Below are positions 17,678-29,000 of a stretch of DNA of 64,000 bases, in pieces. The stretch covers positions 2,876,458 through 2,940,457 of the forward strand of contig NC_031476.1 in assembly GCF_000006565.2 (NCBI RefSeq), in the 5' to 3' direction. The position numbers were made by a program, and so were the translations under genes. Position 1 is the stretch's first letter. Each line of letters begins with the position of its first letter. The notes below the pieces were generated by a model. That model saw only the letters and a list, made by a program, of their open reading frames with translations, had not been told where the DNA came from and made no database searches. The stretch is from Toxoplasma gondii ME49. Its lineage: Eukaryota > Apicomplexa > Conoidasida > Eucoccidiorida > Sarcocystidae.

Positions 17678-20422
17678 TTACGGTTCCTCTCGTGGGTCCT
17701 CGTAGCCTTCTCCCGTTTCCTCTACTGTCTCACGCCTGATATTCGCACCCACACGTTCCCCATCGCCCTCAAGCTGTCTGTATCTCGGCGTCGATTCCGT
17801 GGCTATGAAGTCTTCCTCCCCCTTTCCCTCGCCTTCTTTGATTGCCACGAGACAGAGGGGGCACGTTCGGCGGCCGCTGTGGACGAGCCAGTCATGGACG
17901 CAGTCGTAGTGGAACATGTGCATGCACCTCAGCGTCATCATGTCGTCTCCTGTTTGGTACTCCGCTAGGCAGATGCAGCAGCAGCGATTGCTGTCCCCGG
18001 TGGGTCCCAGCTCTTCGCGCTTCGTATTCCCTGTCAACATGTCGGTCGATGTGCGCCCTCCGCCGATATTCCGTGAGGCTGATGCACCGGACGACGCAAG
18101 CAGGCTCCCTGAACTGTCTTTCGAATGAGCAGACGTGGATCCTCCAGAGGCAGACTCTCGACTTCCGATGGCTCCGGGAGGTACTGGCGGCTGTGCCGCT
18201 ATGCCTGGCTGCATCGGGGGAGATTTCAGACCTTGTTTACTGTATGACGAGCGCGCTGCTGGTCTAGACAAATTCCCAGACCAGCTGCGAGCTGCCGTTT
18301 GACGGCGTGGCGGGGCTAAGCTGTCTTCACCAGTCGTTGGGGCAAACAAGTTTCGTTCGGTACTCTTCTGAGCTGTTCCGTCTTCTCCCTTCTTATTTTC
18401 CGTTGCCGCACGTGTGAATGTCCACCGGCGCGTGCTCCTCGAAATCTCCGCTTCTGACAGAGGCTGATTTCTCTCTGCGTCAGGGCGTACCGATCCCCCC
18501 GCCACGCGAACAGCGCTGTCGAACCCCCACAGACGCGCCCACCCTCCCGTCCTCGGAGTCCCACCTGCAAATCCGGCGCTTCTCCACCGACCACTCTGAT
18601 GCAGAAGGAGCAGCGGCTGCTGCAGCATAAGAAGGAACTGGTCAAGGTCTCTGCGCCCGACGGCTGTCATCGAGGCGATTAACGCACGTTCGAGCGCCTC
18701 TTCTCCTGCCAACATATCCTGGAGGGGTAAGGCGCGCTCGAGGACAGCTTCTTGCTCGAGCCACATGTGGAATACAAGGTCGTCTTCGAGATCAGACACA
18801 CCCGCCTGGTCGAGAAGGCGGCCCACGGACGACGGGCTAGGCAGAACGAGAGACGAAGAACCAGAAGTGCCTCCACGCCGCGATGACAACGCCGCCCCCC
18901 GCGTTGCCTCGTGCCGGTCGGTACCCTCATGGGTATCCCGTCGCCGCGATGTGCCTCGATTCATGTTGCTGTTTCTGCTGCAAGAGAACGGAGAGACCCA
19001 TGTCCCTCTTCCCAAAGATGGAGCTGCCACGATGCGTCCAGATCGGAGTCTTTCTTCAGGCACAGGAGGAAGCACGCGGCTTTCGGGGACCCAGGGTAGA
19101 CGGTCCCTTCGCCTTGATCTGGACGCGGTACCTCGGACAGATTCTCTGTATCGTCCCGAGTAAAAGTCCCCTCGTGCGAGTTCTCCCGAAGTGGTGAGCG
19201 GTGTGTCGACGAAGGACTGAACCTGCACAGCTTCTCGGACTAACGCCGCTGCCGCCCCTGACGTGGTCTCTCGTGTGTAGTGGATGTCTGTAAGAAGGGA
19301 GTTCACAGATGCGTGGACAGCCGACGAACAAACTCCTAGTTGAGCAGACCTGCGGACGGTTGACGTGCGGATGCTGCAGGGCGGTGCACGCCACGAGCTG
19401 CAAGAAACCCCGGTCCGAGACACAGCTGAGGAGGCTACCACTGGTTCCACAGCCAGAGGCACCGACACGCGGGACGAAAATCGATTAAGACGGAAAAGGC
19501 GTGTGCCTAGATCCCTCTCGGTCAGTGTACCTGATATAGAAGTTCCTCTTCCGATGTCTCGACGACGTTCACTGCTGATAATCTCCCGCCTCGCCGCCTC
19601 ATGCCGGCTTACTCCTCCTTTCCGCATTCCCTGATTTGGTGCTTCTCTATCCTCTGGCAGTGACCAGCTGTTTCCAATTGTCTTACCAGTAATCCTACCT
19701 GCAAGAGGCACCGTTACTTCCCCCTGTGGAACTGATGTCCGCGAGATCCCGAGCAGCGTCCAGGGCTTGTCTTTCCCGCTTTCCCTCTTTTCTACGTTGG
19801 CAGCAGTAGCAATAGTGCTCGCCAACACCAAATCTTCGTCTCGGTCCTCACAATGTCGTGTGGTGCGCCTGAACAGCGAATGCGGAATAATAGGAGACCC
19901 TGAATGCGATCTCGGAGGTGAAAGCGTTGTTGACCGCCTCTCTCCAACGTGTGCTCTCATTACTTGCCAAGGCGGCAAGATCTCTCGGGCGACACAGCGA
20001 GAGGTAAGGCCGGAGAAGTTCGGCGGAGGAATGGCTGTGGGCGTTCGAGTGGAAAGTCTTGTGCGTGATGTCCCAGAAAGGTGTCCACGCAGACAAGGTG
20101 AAGGTGGAAGTGCGGCGGCAAAACGCAACTCGTTCGTGCTGAAGTCGATCGGTCCTTTAACGCAGTGCGCTACATTTCTGCCAGCGCCGGGGACGAAGGA
20201 AGTGCTTCCATGGTGTCCGGCTTGTAAAGACGACCGTAGTTTTGGACTTGAGGCTGATCGACTGAGAGGAGACATCCACCTTGTCACACGCGCGCTTCCA
20301 CAAAAATCCGTACCACGGTGTTGCCGGTAAACGCTGGCGAGACTGAACAGGATTCTCTGCGAATGGCAATAACGGGGTTGGGACAAGCCCAGCCGACCTA
20401 AAAGGGACAGCTCTGCGTCCAA
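17678..20422 (-). CDS. RING-H2 zinc-finger protein, probable E3 ubiquitin ligase
   Basis: Single uninterrupted ORF of 914 residues. A textbook RING-H2 finger lies at about 815-861: C815-x2-C818-x14-C833-x-H835-x2-H838-x2-C841-x12-C854-x2-C857, including CMHMFHYDCVHDWL. All eight zinc ligands are present and the Trp after the sixth ligand that usually contacts the E2 is in place, so ligase activity is expected. Upstream, residues ~530-605 form a Leu/Glu-rich helical stretch (LEQEAVLERALPLQDML). The remainder is Ser/Arg-rich and probably disordered. No signal peptide or membrane segment is obvious. The first ATG is used; a small upstream exon cannot be excluded. The gene converges with AMPK alpha and its 5' side faces the long interval shared with PARN. 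Substrates are unknown. Confidence 0.85.
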   Translation of the reverse strand: MDAELSLLGRLGLSQPRYCHSQRILFSLASVYRQHRGTDFCGSARVTRWMSPLSRSASSPKLRSSLQAGHHGSTSFVPGAGRNVAHCVKGPIDFSTNELRFAAALPPSPCLRGHLSGTSRTRLSTRTPTAIPPPNFSGLTSRCVAREILPPWQVMRAHVGERRSTTLSPPRSHSGSPIIPHSLFRRTTRHCEDRDEDLVLASTIATAANVEKRESGKDKPWTLLGISRTSVPQGEVTVPLAGRITGKTIGNSWSLPEDREAPNQGMRKGGVSRHEAARREIISSERRRDIGRGTSISGTLTERDLGTRLFRLNRFSSRVSVPLAVEPVVASSAVSRTGVSCSSWRAPPCSIRTSTVRRSAQLGVCSSAVHASVNSLLTDIHYTRETTSGAAAALVREAVQVQSFVDTPLTTSGELARGDFYSGRYRESVRGTASRSRRRDRLPWVPESRVLPPVPEERLRSGRIVAAPSLGRGTWVSPFSCSRNSNMNRGTSRRRDTHEGTDRHEATRGAALSSRRGGTSGSSSLVLPSPSSVGRLLDQAGVSDLEDDLVFHMWLEQEAVLERALPLQDMLAGEEALERALIASMTAVGRRDLDQFLLMLQQPLLLLHQSGRWRSAGFAGGTPRTGGWARLWGFDSAVRVAGGSVRPDAERNQPLSEAEISRSTRRWTFTRAATENKKGEDGTAQKSTERNLFAPTTGEDSLAPPRRQTAARSWSGNLSRPAARSSYSKQGLKSPPMQPGIAAQPPVPPGAIGSRESASGGSTSAHSKDSSGSLLASSGASASRNIGGGRTSTDMLTGNTKREELGPTGDSNRCCCICLAEYQTGDDMMTLRCMHMFHYDCVHDWLVHSGRRTCPLCLVAIKEGEGKGEEDFIATESTPRYRQLEGDGERVGANIRRETVEETGEGYEDPREEP

Positions 20423-20859
20423 GGCGCCAGTCCGGCCCTCTCCACCTAGGGTTGGTTCTGCCGTTTTGACGACGGGAAAAGTGGAATGTACTTCACACTA
20501 GCAGGAAGAACTACGCTCATGCGTTACGGGTCCTTTCGGCGGTCCGAGATGTGGCTGCACAGATATGAGGCAGAGACAACTCATATGAAGCCGCGTGACC
20601 CGTGGGGTTGGAGTAGTTTCCTTGGAACCAATGCTGATTCCCGTCGAGTGTGACTTGAGCAGCTCTTTCCTGTATAACTAACGCCTGCCGCCTCTCGCCC
20701 TTTGACATGAGCCGCTTCCCCCGTGGCAGACACGGGAAAAAATGAAAAATACACCAGATTTCGTCGATCTCGATTTCCGTTGTCACGTGAGGTTCCGTCT
20801 CGAAGAATCCGCCCGAAGAGACAGGTGTATTAAAAGCAACAAAAAGGTATTCTTTAGCA

Positions 20860-21577
20860 TCACACAATAACGTCAATGTCTGTGAAAGTGCACGTCCGAA
20901 GTGATGCCTCTCCACTGCCACAAAGTACCTCACCCTCCACTGGCAAATGAAGAGACTGTTTAAATTCGACTGAAACGAGACCAATCGTAGTCCCGCGAGC
21001 CAAAGAGAGTAGACAGCAGGGCAGAATCGCAGAAGAACATGGAATTACCCGCAGACGACACGCTCGCTGTCTCTGTACTGCCGGAGGTGAACGTTACAAA
21101 CCCAGGCGAGCTCGTGATCCAGGGCTTCACGCTGACGAGGAAGTAGAGCCCCTGACCTCGTATGCGGGCGGCGGATTCCCCCGTAGATACCGTCACTCGT
21201 CTCGATGTATGTAGGCCCTGGTGACACCCCCCGGAAGGTGGAACAACAATCACACGAACGCAAGCACCTCGTTACAGCGACTTAATCATGAGAATTCGTC
21301 CTGCGTATTGGAGGGCTCTACCTTCGTCGTTCTACGCAGTGGTGTGTGCACGACCCAATGTAGTCCATGAAAAGGCGTAACTGCAATGCCCTGGCAGGGT
21401 CCGCCGGCGATGTACGCCCGCATCCAGAGAGAGTCTGACCACAGATGAGACACGGATGTTGTGGAGACAGCCTGGCAGAAAACAGTCGCCCCAGTAACGC
21501 GTGGGATTTGGTACGCCGCTTCCCTGCCGAGCGATTTACAGGCATGGATGTCCTCACAACACCACCTAGTAGCACGC
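20860..21577 (-). CDS. Candidate three-exon gene fragment, hypothetical
   Basis: I do not recognise this protein. Candidate minus-strand exons are 21577-21322, 21217-21049 and 20939-20860. Their acceptors (gtgtggccag, gtgtcaccag, catttgccag) and donors (AAG|GTAGAG, GCGG|GTAATT) give agreeing phases and a shared stop. The joined frame runs about 168 residues with several cysteines, a Ser/Thr-rich beta-looking stretch around FLVSVKPWITSSPGFVTFTS, and an ending near CTFTDIDVIV. No start codon is placed: the first exon begins at an acceptor, and upstream exons may lie at 22-25 kb, where one ORF has a hydrophobic leader. Phase agreement at two junctions could happen by chance about one time in nine, so this stays tentative. 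It does not show the cysteine spacing of SRS surface antigens. Confidence 0.28.
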
Positions 21578-24105
21578 CTGGCCACACACACTCAAGAGAT
21601 AAAAAAGCTTTTTCGAATGGGCCACACTTAACCCATCCTCAGAAAAGAGCGGGGGTAGAGGCGACCTACACTGCGGAACGCGGACGTCACGGATTGACAA
21701 TCTGAGACCACACTGGAAGAGACCTCAGGCGTTTCTCAACACTGCCTACTTCGAGCTACCAGGCAGGCTCACAAGACAGCGACGTGTACCCGGCTTGACG
21801 AGGTAAATGTCAAACACAGAACATACACTAGCCGGATTAAAGCCGACGTCGGGACACCGTGCGTGCACATATCTTCAGAAGAGCACACTAACATTCCGGG
21901 GTCCTGGAAATAATCTACCTGCGACCGCGGAACTGTATCACGTGGCTTAGCTCGCCGGGAGACACGGTTATAATATAAAAGGGAGCAAGCGGGAGAGTGA
22001 GGTGGAAAACCTCCCGGTCGTGCAGGCTCCCGCCCAACGGGTTTTTCGTTCTTGTTTGGAGACACCTGAACGGGTACATAGACGTCACCGTATTACCGAC
22101 GACGAAGACAAGGGTGTTGTACTGAGCGTACGACTCAACAACTCCCTCCGCTTTCTGCTTTGTTTTTATTCAGCTACTGACAGACGCACATCAGTCCGCA
22201 TTTACCACATATACGGCCTGTCTCCAAGGCAATGGACGTGAGGCGGTTGCCATGTGACGCTCCTCGCTAACCAACTGCAGGTGCCGGTTCCATTCACCAA
22301 TGCCGCTGACGACCGTGCGGCAGTTTCTATAGCAAGTCCTGGTCCCACAGTAGATATTCCACAACCCCACTTTTTTTGCCAAGCCTGTTAAACGTAGAAC
22401 TGCGTGTCACGCCTTTGACACAACAACTAGACACGGTCACCCCGCTGCCGTTGCGCAGGACATACCGAGTTGAGGATACGAACCGCGGTAGCCAGCCGGC
22501 ACGTAACGGATCGCCGAGAGGTTGACAACGATACACGGACGACAGCATGCACGCGATTTGATGTCCAACTGTCAAAATTAGGTAGACAAAGTATGGCCAG
22601 CTTCGTTGACGCACTGCAAGTCCAAATGGGTTGGTAACGGCAGCAAAATCCGCGCACGCCGCGTTCGCAACACACCGCGGAAGACCCCGCGAGTCATTGG
22701 CAACACGGATAACGGTGCCGCGGTTGAGATCAGTCCCCACCCTGTCGAGTACTCAGCTGAAGTTAACCGTTAAAGACGACTGTCGTTGGGCCGCGACCAG
22801 CGTCGGTCACCGAGTTGTCTACTTGGTTCCGTCGGGCAGAGCGTGGACGATCACCAAGTGTGCTGATTGTCTTTTTGCTGACGGTCGTGCTCTATGTGTT
22901 CCCGTTCCATTCGGCTTAGCTGGCCAATCGAAACCTGCTGAAACATGGTCATGACCATTAAGGGCGCGTGCAGAGAGGTGGGCGAGTCCAGCGCCGTCTT
23001 CCATTTGTGTCACAATTGTCTGTCTATTGTCTTAATGGCGGCCTGCAAATCGCAGCTGGCTTTCCGAGACACCCCTACCCCTAGTCTGTCTATACAATGT
23101 AACATACAGTACGAAAACTTAAAAGAAGCATTCTAGTGACGACGTACTACTGTGACTACGTCATATCATACAGCGCAGAACTTGCGTTCCTGTTCTTGTG
23201 TCGTTGTTTGGAGCGTAAAGTGACTAGCAATGCTGCAGAATCGTGCCGCGGCCAGAATGCAACTAGCACGAAGGTTTATAAGCGTGGTGGTGCACCCGAG
23301 GCACACCGGCCACATACGTCTAGTGTGCGATGTGCCCGTGCCTAATGCACCCGCTGAGACATCGAATTGTGCTACCGCCAGGCAATCCGTGCCCGAGTAC
23401 CAGTGATATGTATATATATCCTTGCGGCAGCGTCCTGACACACGACGTGTCTCGGCCGCATCAGGTTGGAGGCGTTCCTTCGGGAATGTCCTGGCACCTG
23501 TACACACAGACAGACAAACGGGAACTCGAAATAGAACCCTGCACACTACATACCGCACAAACCACGAAACACGTATTACTGGTTTACGCAAATGGCCCGC
23601 GTATCTGCCATAAACAAGAAATAGTCAAAATGTGTATCGCCTTCTTAGTGACGAAGATGGGCGGAGACATAAAGGCCCAGTCGCCGTGGAGGGGCGCCTG
23701 TATGTACTGTGTTGCACATGACTCAATTATCTTAGTCACTGAGAGGACACATTCGCCTCCGCTACAACGTTGTCCGCAAACGAGTTGCATCAAACGGAGC
23801 GAAGACCAGCAGCAACCTGTGCCGCTGTCACTCCCAGCCGGCTTAGCGTGCGTAACACTGGACGACGGAACCAACGTAACATACGGTACGACCTGTCATG
23901 TATACGGGCTCGCGTTATTCAAAAAAAAAGGTAGATCCGCAAGAAAAAACAGCTTACACGCATGTGGAACTTCCGACTGATGCATCAGCCCAGCGGTTTG
24001 CGAAGATTTGCACAAACAGCCACAAAGATAATGTAACAAAAACGAGAGGCCTAGTGAAATTGAGACACGGTAATACACCAACGAAGAAGGCTTTTCTGTC
24101 TTCCT

Positions 24106-24165
24106 TCAGACAGCCAAGAGAAACTTGTAATCAATGTGTTTGAAATCATCGACTCTAGTTCCAAA
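24106..24165. repeat. 60-bp direct repeat, copy 1
   Basis: Begins tcagacagccaagagaaact and ends ctagttccaaa. A second copy lies 176 bp downstream at 24282-24341 with four mismatches, all in the central third. No terminal inverted repeats or target duplications are seen around the pair. Confidence 0.95.
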
Positions 24166-24281
24166 AGCATTCATCCTGTGAAAGTATAAGCCTTCCGTCG
24201 ATTTAGCAAACGTGAACGAACAGGAAGAACGACACAGGAGCAACAAAGACACACAGTTATTTGGGGAGACCGCTCTTCTCC

Positions 24282-24341
24282 TCAGACAGCCAAGAGAAAC
24301 TTGTAATCAATGCGTTTTAGCTCATCGACTCTAGTTCCAAA
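24282..24341. repeat. 60-bp direct repeat, copy 2
   Basis: Same orientation as copy 1 (24106-24165); 56 of 60 bases agree by eye. The 116 bp between copies are not themselves repeated. Confidence 0.95.
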
Positions 24342-24548
24342 GAGAGGTCATCATGCAGAGCACAGCGGTCTCGTGACACCCTCTGAAGAGGAAATCTCTG
24401 AACAATCTCGAGGAAAACATGGTTTAACGTCGCCGAAGCGTAATCCGAAAGTCATAGACGGGCGCAGCACATAAACAGCGGGGAACTGAAAAGGTACGCA
24501 GCAGTCCCTACACCAAAAAAAGTAAAAGGCTGGAGCGTGTGTCTCGGT

Positions 24549-24863
24549 TTAGATCAGACTATTTGTACACAGTTCGCGACACTCAACAATCGTGCACGAG
24601 AAGAGAATTGCGTCCCCCTCAATGCCGTCAGATCGCCCGTCGCGAGTTATCATCCTTATAAAGACACTCTCACAGCCTTCCCAGGAACCGGCGGTAAACA
24701 ACACGGAATGTCGTTCCTTGGTGACACAAATCCGCAACGGGTGCAGGAAACGGGGTGCCACTCCATTCGCACTCTCGACAATCTCCAGCGGACAGAGCTT
24801 TACAGACACACACATAAAACATGGAACTGAAACAAAAGCGCAGCCAAAGAACAGACACATTGC
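24549..24863 (-). CDS. Possible first exon or small ORF with hydrophobic leader (hypothetical)
   Basis: The ATG at 24863 opens with a hydrophobic stretch (MCLFFGCAFVSVPCFMCVSV) that could be a signal peptide or anchor, followed by about 80 residues with several cysteines, to TAA at 24549. A second frame starting at 24870 also begins with a hydrophobic segment (MAGNVSVLWLRF...) and stops after about 65 residues, so which frame is used is undecided. A GTAAAG donor-like site just after the hydrophobic part would fit the common coccidian arrangement of a signal-peptide exon followed by an intron. No downstream exon could be joined convincingly. No family is recognised. Confidence 0.22.
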   Translation of the reverse strand, partial: AMCLFFGCAFVSVPCFMCVSVKLCPLEIVESANGVAPRFLHPLRICVTKERHSVLFTAGSWEGCESVFIRMITRDGRSDGIEGDAILFSCTIVECRELCTNSLI

Positions 24864-26051
24864 CAGCCATTCCAACAAGAAACACCAACTTCGACTTACC
24901 AGTCACGCAAGTCTGTGGGATACACGGCCCCCAGCGGGTTGACACAAACGCCAGTGGCGTGTATGTCGCATGACTCGCAAAGGCGCGTTTGTACCCCAGA
25001 TCTCGACAGAGATCACTTCTCGTTCTTCCTAACTCGCTGAAAATCTGTGCAGTTTATCGTACACAAAATCTGGGATTGTTCTTCCGTCACTCAGAATTCC
25101 CTCACCCCTATAAGCAGGTCTCTGAATCAGATGCCGCCTCCTTCCTCAGCACTGAACGTGTCTACACCGCGGCTGCTCCATCAAATTTCCCACCGAACGA
25201 GGAAGGAAAGACATAATGCAAACGTAGAAAAATTCTACTCTGAAACTTCCCGAGGAAAGTGTTTCGACGGCAACTACCGCCCGCCTCTGGTTCGCCCGGC
25301 GCGCAAGGAGAGAGCAGAACCTCTGGTTGCGCCTGTGGGGCGCCACGAACTAATACTGAGGAACGGCGACGGAGCGACGGGAGAAAGAGCCGAGAGGCGC
25401 ATGGCACATGCACCCTAATAAACAGCGCCGAACAGCGCACATCTACAGACAGTTAAACCATCGAGAGAGAAAGTGACTTGTCTCGACATGACTCTTGCAC
25501 AACCACACAGTGCTCCTTAGGAACGCGGCTTTAAGCGTGTCTCAACAGACAAATAACCACATCTGCGTCATCTACAACTCCGAAGAAAGCGACACCCTAG
25601 CGTAGCTGTTTTACCAGCCGATGTAAGCGAAAAAAAGAGTAAGGCAAGCGGGACGCGTTTTTCAGTTCCTTGACGGCGGGCTTGCAAGAATGACAAGCTG
25701 ACTTTTCTCTCGAGGGACATTTGACCCACAGTTCGACGGAGGGACCCGGGTCTCCTCCAAACTGCTTGCAATTCTATCATTCTCTCCACGATTCAGAGAA
25801 AGCTGCAACCCTATGTCGTTCGCTTAATGGTGCAGATGCGCGGTCGCTTCTACCCTAAGCGAAAAAATGACCCCAACACGCAAACTCGGCAGCAATCGAC
25901 ACACGCCCGCTACATCCACTTCTCTTTTCCTCACGCCGCCAAATGTTTCCCGCCTAGATGCTCGATCTTCCCCGTGTCTCTTCCTTTTCGCGAAGTTATT
26001 CTGTGTTTCCCTCTGTTAACGTTCTGGTTCCTCTAACCTCACCCGCAAAAT

Positions 26052-29000
26052 ATGCGGAACACGCCGCTCGCTCGAGGGATTTGCCCCGTCCCGCTTCTCT
26101 CCCGGTGCTCGTTGACGCAGAGAATCCCTGCCTTCCGGCAAGTATCTCCTCGGTTTTCTGGGCTTCCGACCGAAACGCGGCACGAATCTCTTTCCCCAGA
26201 GTCTATTTTGCCCGGAAAAGGGCAGGTGCCGAGCGGCTTTCTCAGCACCTACACCAGGGCTTCAGAAAAAAGATGTGATGCTAACCGACTTGCAAACAGC
26301 ATAACGCATTCTTCTGCTGTGGCCGCGTCCACATCTTTCGTGGCGTCTTCGTCAAGAACGCGACATGGTCACAGCTGCACCCCAAACCCCCGCAGGGGAG
26401 GCGCTCCTGGAGCTGGAACAACCCAGTGGGCAGTGACTAACGAACAAAACCCTCTCGAGTTTGATTCGGACATACATCGGCTGTGCGAATCTTCCTCCTC
26501 TACTGCATCTTCTTGCCACGGATCAATGGAGAAAGCAATACACTGTGGGCGGCGACTGCCGCTCCATTTTTGTCCAGTCGAAGGTCGCTCGTTCCAACGC
26601 TACCCGTTACCGCAAAGCTTCAAGTGTACATACATCTCGGAGCCTACCACGGAAGCGTTCCTGCCGGCTCATAATTCTGTTCGGCGTGATGTCTCTTCAT
26701 TTCCACGGGTTTGTCCGCCTCGTTTCCCCTTTTCTTTTTCGTGTTGTGCCTTTTCGTCTTCTTCTGTCTTCTCTTCGTCCGCCTCATCGGCCGTTTCGTG
26801 GGAGGTTTCTCGCGAAAATGCTCCACTGTCGCGGAGCCTCTTGAACACCAGGGAGGTTGCCCGGACTAACTTACAAACCGCGTTTCGTTTTTCTACTCTC
26901 CAGTTTTTCTCGACGCTTCCGCGACAGAACTCTGAGACCGATCGCGAACACCGACTGGAAGAATCTCCCTTGCATGCGACGCACACCACCAACAGAGAAT
27001 CATGGCCGACGCACTTAGAGGCGCTACGCGAGGTCCTGGCAAAAGCAGAGTTCGTTGCTCTCGATGTTGAGTTAACTGGTGGGTGACAAAGACACGCACT
27101 CCTAGTGGTTCACTTCTGCCCGTATTCGCCCACTCTGTCCCGCCGCATAACTTCCAGCTCTGTCTCTTTTGTCCGTCATCACATTTCTTTTGTTCCTACT
27201 TATCTTGGCCGCGTCTTTCACTCTAAAGTTCTCCTGCCTCGCTGCTACCTCCGACGAGGCGTCGTTTTCTGAATGTTTCCTCTCTGTTTTTTCCCCGACC
27301 CATTCCCTTTTGTCTCTCTCCCCGGTTCTCTCTTAATCGCTTCCTCCCTCACGCGAGGATTTCAGCTTAGCCTCTGTCTGCCGCTGCTGTCTTCGGCGTC
27401 ACAGGTGGCATCAATGGCGTCTTCGGTCTCCTGCCCTCGTTCTCCTGCACTGTGGCCCTAGACCCTTTTCCTCTCTTCCCCACTTCCAAAAACCGAAGAC
27501 GCTTCGCAAAAAGATCACGGCTGCATGCACAGCGCTCGGACATCCCCGTGCATTTTCCTACAGCGCGTCTCGCATGTTCCCGTCTGTGTGGCGTTTCGTG
27601 CGAGTTCCTTCCTCGCCTCCTGCGTTTCTCGCCTTTTCTGTGTCTGGACACATAACGTTTGCAAGGAGACGCACTGGCGGCCGCTCCTAAGAACTGCATG
27701 CGCCGCGCCAGGGATCTGTTTCCTTCCTGTGCATCCAGCACCTGTCTCCTCGCATGTCTCCTGCAGGCTTGCACATGAAAAACGAGAAATTCCTTGGTGT
27801 CGACCGGTGCTACGAAGCTCACTGCGAAGGCGCCAAAAATTTCCTGCCTGTGCAGCTCGGACTCTGCGCTGCACGCCGAGCCAGTGAGTCCAAAAATCAA
27901 AAGGAAAACTGAGAAAACCAGACTGCTCTGCGAGCATCCGGGCCCCCAAGACACTTCATTCGTTCTTTCATATATATATATATATATATAAATGTGTACT
28001 CAGATGACTCTAGTAAAGGTTTTGTCGATGAGTGGGTCCGTCATGGATAGGCGATATTCACCTCCGTACAGAGCGTGACAGAGAGATGGGCGGGAACCCC
28101 GTAGGACTTCCAGTGAATGATCTGCTGCAAGTTCAGACATATCGGCTGGATTTAGAAACGGAATTGTGACAACTCACGGGACACCTACACCTAATCACTT
28201 ATATGCATCACCTATCCAAATCATATATGTAAGTACATATAGACCCTAAGCAAAGATGTACAAGACTCGAAAGATGTCCACACATACATCCCTCTGTGGA
28301 TGCCCATTGTGGCAATGTGTACAAGTGTCATGTGTCCAGTGGGTCCCAGTTTTTCACTGTCTCTTTTACCCTTTTGGGCTTCTGGTTTGAGTGTGTTTTC
28401 TTACTTTACTGTTAACATTTCGTTTTTGCATTCTAGAATTCTCTCATATTTTTCGGTTCGTCCCGCTCGCGCCTGCAACTGTCCTCGCATCTTGAGCGTT
28501 TAGGACCCGCCTTTTGGCATCGCCTTTGAATTCTCGTCTCTTGGCACTGTAACCTGTTCTTCCCTGGTATTTTCTAACTTTGATGCTTGCATGTTATCCT
28601 GCTTTTTCCTCATGTTTTCTGCCGTTTTTTTTTGTTTTCATTTCAAACGTTTCTTTCCCGCATTTGCAGGCGCAGCAGAGCCACACAAGTGGATCCTCAC
28701 ACCTGCGAGTGTGTACATGTTTCCGCGCGACGCTCGGCTGTTTCAAGCGTCTACGGGGACTCTCATGTTTCTTCGAGAAAACGGATTCGATTTCAACAAG
28801 TGGCTGGACCAAGGCATTCCTTTTCTCCGGGCACAGGTCAGAGCAACGCGCTGATGTTTCCTCTTTACGCTGATTCATGGTGCATTTGTCGGAAGTAAAC
28901 ACAATCAAATACTCATGGCTCTGTTCACCCGTTACTTCCCAGTGTCCACGTGGAATGTTCAGCAACAGGGGGTCAGTGCGCCGACGTAGAACCGCATAAC

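Larger units (their letters stand above)
20423..26051. other. 5.6-kb gene-poor interval between RING and PARN genes
   Basis: It must contain the divergent promoters of the RING gene (minus) and PARN (plus). Base composition is balanced, with almost no TA microsatellite, unlike the introns nearby. Several minus-strand open stretches read as plausible peptides with cysteines (22327-22740, 23584-23874, 24549-24863), but only the group at 20860-21577 could be joined in phase; it is listed separately. A 60-bp duplication lies at 24106-24341. From 25500 to 26050 I see only the probable PARN leader. Confidence 0.5.

Noticed and set aside
23422..23591. Continuation of a minus-strand exon at 23584-23874 into 23.4 kb
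   Set aside because: The in-phase donor (GTAAAC) joined to the next acceptor reaches a stop after about a dozen codons, and other phases do not match; too weak to annotate.
24106..24341. CRISPR-like or transposon terminal repeats
   Set aside because: Only two direct copies with unequal surroundings, no inverted ends, no target duplication, and the genome is eukaryotic.
20860..24863. Secreted SRS-type surface antigen
   Set aside because: Cysteines are present, but the six-cysteine spacing of SRS domains is not seen in any of the candidate exons.
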